From DATKEG01 sp035544515 (GTDB lineage: Bacteria > Acidobacteriota > Vicinamibacteria > Fen-336), in assembly GCA_035544515.1 (NCBI GenBank), contig DATKEG010000222.1, positions 1-18,294 on the forward strand: a stretch of 18,294 nucleotides of DNA, in the 5' to 3' direction. The first letter of the stretch is position 1. Each line of letters starts with the position of its first letter. Positions 16,401 through 18,294 of the stretch are shown piece by piece. The notes under the pieces were generated by a model, which was not told where the DNA came from, did no database searches, and was given only the letters and a program-made list of their open reading frames with translations. The translations under genes and the position numbers were made by a program.

Positions 16401-18044
16401 TCAAGGGGCCGCGCCCGGGCGGGGCAACACGCCGTCTTCTCCGTGGACCGTGAGCAACGGGTGCCGGGCCATGGCCCGGAACTCGTAGGCCTCGTCCGGC
16501 CGCAGGCCGTCGACCTCGACCGCGTATTCGCCCGCCGCCCTGCGCCGGAGGAGCGTCGTGCTCGTCCACACGTCGTCGGGCGTGTACAGCTCCTCCACGC
16601 CCTTCCTCCGCCGGTACTGGAAGCCGACCTCCACGCTCGCGGCCCCGCCCAGGTCGCGCAGGGCGGCGCGCAACGTGGCCGCCCTTCCGCCCGCGTGGCG
16701 CACTCCGGTGCCGGTGACGACGACGGGCGGCGTCAGGCCCGGCTCGACGTCCGTGATCTTCAGCACGACGGGGTCCACCCACTTCCGGTCGGTGTAGAGC
16801 CTCTGCGCCATCATGGCCGAGACGTGCAGTCCCTTCTCGTCCTGCCGCCACGAAGGCCGCGGGTCCACGTCCGGACGGTACTCGAGCACCTCGCCGGTCT
16901 GGCCCAGCACGCTCACGCGCGTGCGGGGCGTGGCCCGGACGGAGCGGAGCGTCACCGTCTTGCGTTCGCCGAGCGTCCACGACGCGCGCGTGACGAACGC
17001 ATACACGGTGTCCGCGGCCTTCTTCCGCGTGAACCAGACCTCGCCTTCGTTCGTGACCACCCACGGCCGCACGTCGTAGATCGCCTCGCCGTTGACGAAG
17101 TTCCAGAGCGCGATCGCCCGCAAACGCTCCTCCTGCTCGATGGGCAGCTCGCCGTCGGGCTTGGGCCCCACGTTGAGGAGCAGGTTGCCGCCCTTGGCCC
17201 GGGTCTCGATCAACAGCTCGATGAGCTGCGTGGGGGACTTGTAGGTCTCGTGCGCCGGCTTGTAGGGCCACTCCGTGCCCATGGTCACGCAGGCCTCCCA
17301 GGCGCGGTCGAGGGGCACGCCGGGCACGCGTTGCTCCGGCGTGTCGATCGCGCCCCGGGTGACGACGGTGTCGGGCTGCAGGTCCCACACCAGCTCGCGC
17401 AATCCCTCCGCCGGCCCGTCGAGGAAGACGACGTCGATCGGCCCGTAGTTCGTCATCAGCTCGCGGAGCTGCTCCCGGTCGAGCTGCATGAGCCCGGCGT
17501 CCTCCTGCGGCGTGACGCCCTCGTGCGGCGCGCGCGCGATCGTCTTGCCCGCCCGGTGGAGGTAGTGGAAGTCGTCGGGGGAGAAGTAGTGGCCGACCGC
17601 CAGACCCTCCGCGCGGAAGGCGCGAGCGATCTCCGCCGTCACGTCCTTCCCGTACGGGGTGTTCATGACGTTGTAGGGCGTCGTCTTCGTGTCGTACATG
17701 CAGAAGCCGGCGTGGTGCTTGGTGGTGAAGACCACGTACTTCATGCCCGCGAGCCTGGCCAAAGCCGCCCAGTCCTGCGGGTGGAACTTCCGCGGGTTGA
17801 ACGCGGCGGGGAGCTGCGCGAAGAACCGCTGCGTGTAGTCCGCGTCCGCGCCCACCAGGGAGTGGCTGATCACGCCTCCGAGCGGCGCGTCGACGCTCCA
17901 ATGGATGAAGAGGCCGAAGGCCGCGTCGCGGAACCACTCCAGCCGCTCGGGCTTGTTGCGGGAGCCGAGCGCCGCGAGCTGCGTCTGGGCCGAGGCTTCG
18001 GTGGCGAGGGTCAGGCAGAGCAGGGCGGCGGCGCGATGCATCAT
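16401..18044 (-). CDS. Secreted GH29 alpha-L-fucosidase
   Basis: This 547-residue glycoside hydrolase removes terminal alpha-L-fucose by a retaining mechanism. A signal peptide (about 1-19, cleaved after ASA) sends it to the periplasm or outside. The (beta/alpha)8 catalytic domain (about 30-325) shows FGLFIHWS (43-50), TTKHHAGF (108-115), the nucleophile segment GPIDVVFLDG (Asp209) and GGNLLLNVGPKPDG (285-298), a clear fucosidase hallmark. Glu250 in RAWEACVTMG is a possible acid/base. A beta-rich C-terminal part follows, and residues about 455-540 look like a fibronectin-III-like module (DEAYEFRAMARHPLLTVHGE). The usual HHDGF reads HHAGF. The start ATG at 18044 has AGGAG nine bases away; a second ATG follows immediately. 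It converges on the GntR gene, in a locus with an outer-membrane receptor, which suggests joint use of fucosylated glycans. Confidence 0.92.
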   Translation of the reverse strand: MMHRAAALLCLTLATEASAQTQLAALGSRNKPERLEWFRDAAFGLFIHWSVDAPLGGVISHSLVGADADYTQRFFAQLPAAFNPRKFHPQDWAALARLAGMKYVVFTTKHHAGFCMYDTKTTPYNVMNTPYGKDVTAEIARAFRAEGLAVGHYFSPDDFHYLHRAGKTIARAPHEGVTPQEDAGLMQLDREQLRELMTNYGPIDVVFLDGPAEGLRELVWDLQPDTVVTRGAIDTPEQRVPGVPLDRAWEACVTMGTEWPYKPAHETYKSPTQLIELLIETRAKGGNLLLNVGPKPDGELPIEQEERLRAIALWNFVNGEAIYDVRPWVVTNEGEVWFTRKKAADTVYAFVTRASWTLGERKTVTLRSVRATPRTRVSVLGQTGEVLEYRPDVDPRPSWRQDEKGLHVSAMMAQRLYTDRKWVDPVVLKITDVEPGLTPPVVVTGTGVRHAGGRAATLRAALRDLGGAASVEVGFQYRRRKGVEELYTPDDVWTSTTLLRRRAAGEYAVEVDGLRPDEAYEFRAMARHPLLTVHGEDGVLPRPGAAP

Positions 18045-18053
18045 CGGTTCGGG

Positions 18054-18058
18054 CTCCT
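18054..18058 (-). promoter_or_regulatory. Ribosome binding site of the fucosidase gene
   Basis: AGGAG on the minus strand, nine bases before the first of two consecutive ATG codons (18044 and 18041). The spacing favours the first. The other bases of the 147-base divergent gap show no clear promoter for the fucosidase. Confidence 0.6.
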
Positions 18059-18176
18059 GTGGGAGGTTCGAACCGGATCATGCCACGCCGGGCGCGCGTC
18101 GGTGCTACGCGGCCGCCTTTCGCCCGTACCCGTGGCGCGGCCGCCCTCGCCGGCCCCGGAAGCGGCCACGCGCCGG

Positions 18177-18182
18177 TACAAT
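18177..18182 (+). promoter_or_regulatory. Candidate -10 box of a possibly leaderless gene
   Basis: TACAAT matches the sigma-70 -10 consensus at five of six positions and ends 9 bases before the ATG at 18192. Transcription would then start at or just before the A of the ATG. No -35 resembling TTGACA and no ribosome binding site are present. Confidence 0.45.
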
Positions 18183-18191
18183 GGCCGCGCA

Positions 18192-18294
18192 ATGAAGATC
18201 GAACCGTTCGCCATGGAGCGGATGCAGTCCGAGTGGGAGAACCGTGTCGCGCACAACCTCTCGGAGAGCGGCGTGCACCCGATGACCGTCGGTG
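18192..18294 (+). CDS. Partial PLP-dependent aminotransferase (5' end only)
   Basis: Thirty-four codons are visible before the window ends. The start MKIEPFAMERMQSEWENR, followed by NLSESGVHPMTVG, resembles the N-terminus of class I/II PLP-dependent aminotransferases that begin with 'MKIE.F..ER...' and a short LS.S/LSESG stretch. The PLP-binding lysine and the rest of the fold lie outside the window, so the family call rests on the leader alone, recalled from related proteins. The ATG at 18192 is chosen because a TACAAT box lies just upstream; an ATG at 18181 is in another frame and stops after four codons. It diverges from the fucosidase gene, and a functional link to the sugar locus is not evident. 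Confidence 0.6.
   Translation, partial: MKIEPFAMERMQSEWENRVAHNLSESGVHPMTVG

Noticed and set aside
16393..18192. Minus-strand frame of 599 codons overlapping the fucosidase
   Set aside because: Another frame of the fucosidase gene; it lacks signal peptide and GH29 motifs, which are all in the frame 16401-18044.

Overview
The window is GC-rich throughout (roughly 70% by eye) and carries eleven protein-coding genes, one remnant gene and one gene cut by the right edge. Three things point to Acidobacteriota, possibly the Vicinamibacteria: several ~810-residue MacB/FtsX permeases of the 'acidobacterial duplicated orphan permease' (ADOP) type, an Oar-like TonB-dependent receptor of ~1180 residues with an N-terminal carboxypeptidase-regulatory-like domain, and an FCD-family GntR regulator next to it. 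This placement is inferred from gene families; no rRNA or other phylogenetic marker is present.

Region 1 (28-10154, all minus strand) is one tightly packed export operon, read from right to left. It starts with a HlyD/MacA-type adaptor (10154-8901) and continues with a MacB/LolD-type ATPase (8890-8174), a full-length ADOP permease (8134-5699) and a 69-residue stand-alone Fis-type helix-turn-helix protein (5690-5481). Next come an ADOP permease missing about 120 residues from its C-terminal FtsX domain (5446-3422) and a ~300-bp remnant in which the first ~75 codons of a permease are joined out of frame to its last ~15 codons (3418-3116). A second ATPase of a different subfamily (3119-2457) and a second full-length permease (2457-28) close the visible part. 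Most junctions overlap or are only a few bases apart. The layout reads as two ATPase/permease systems behind one adaptor, with two further permease copies decaying in between.

Region 2 (10297-11732, minus strand) is a two-gene unit: a RimJ/RimL-like GNAT acetyltransferase and an EamA/DMT transporter. The transporter probably starts at a TTG that overlaps the acetyltransferase stop codon. A strong GC hairpin (11838-11862) separates this unit from the receptor gene upstream.

Region 3 (11909-18044) looks like a carbohydrate-uptake locus. The Oar-like receptor (15454-11909, minus) and the FCD-GntR regulator (15665-16396, plus) diverge from a 210-bp, relatively AT-rich control region. That region holds candidate promoters and three short palindromes, one of them lying exactly between the -35 and -10 candidates of the receptor gene. 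A secreted GH29 alpha-L-fucosidase (18044-16401, minus) converges on the regulator with only 4 bp between the stop codons. The simplest reading is regulator-controlled import of fucose-containing glycan fragments, but the link is inferred from position only.

At the right edge (18192 onward, plus) begins a gene that resembles a PLP-dependent aminotransferase. A TACAAT box ends 9 bases before its ATG, so its mRNA may be leaderless. No tRNA, rRNA, CRISPR array, insertion sequence or phage gene was seen.
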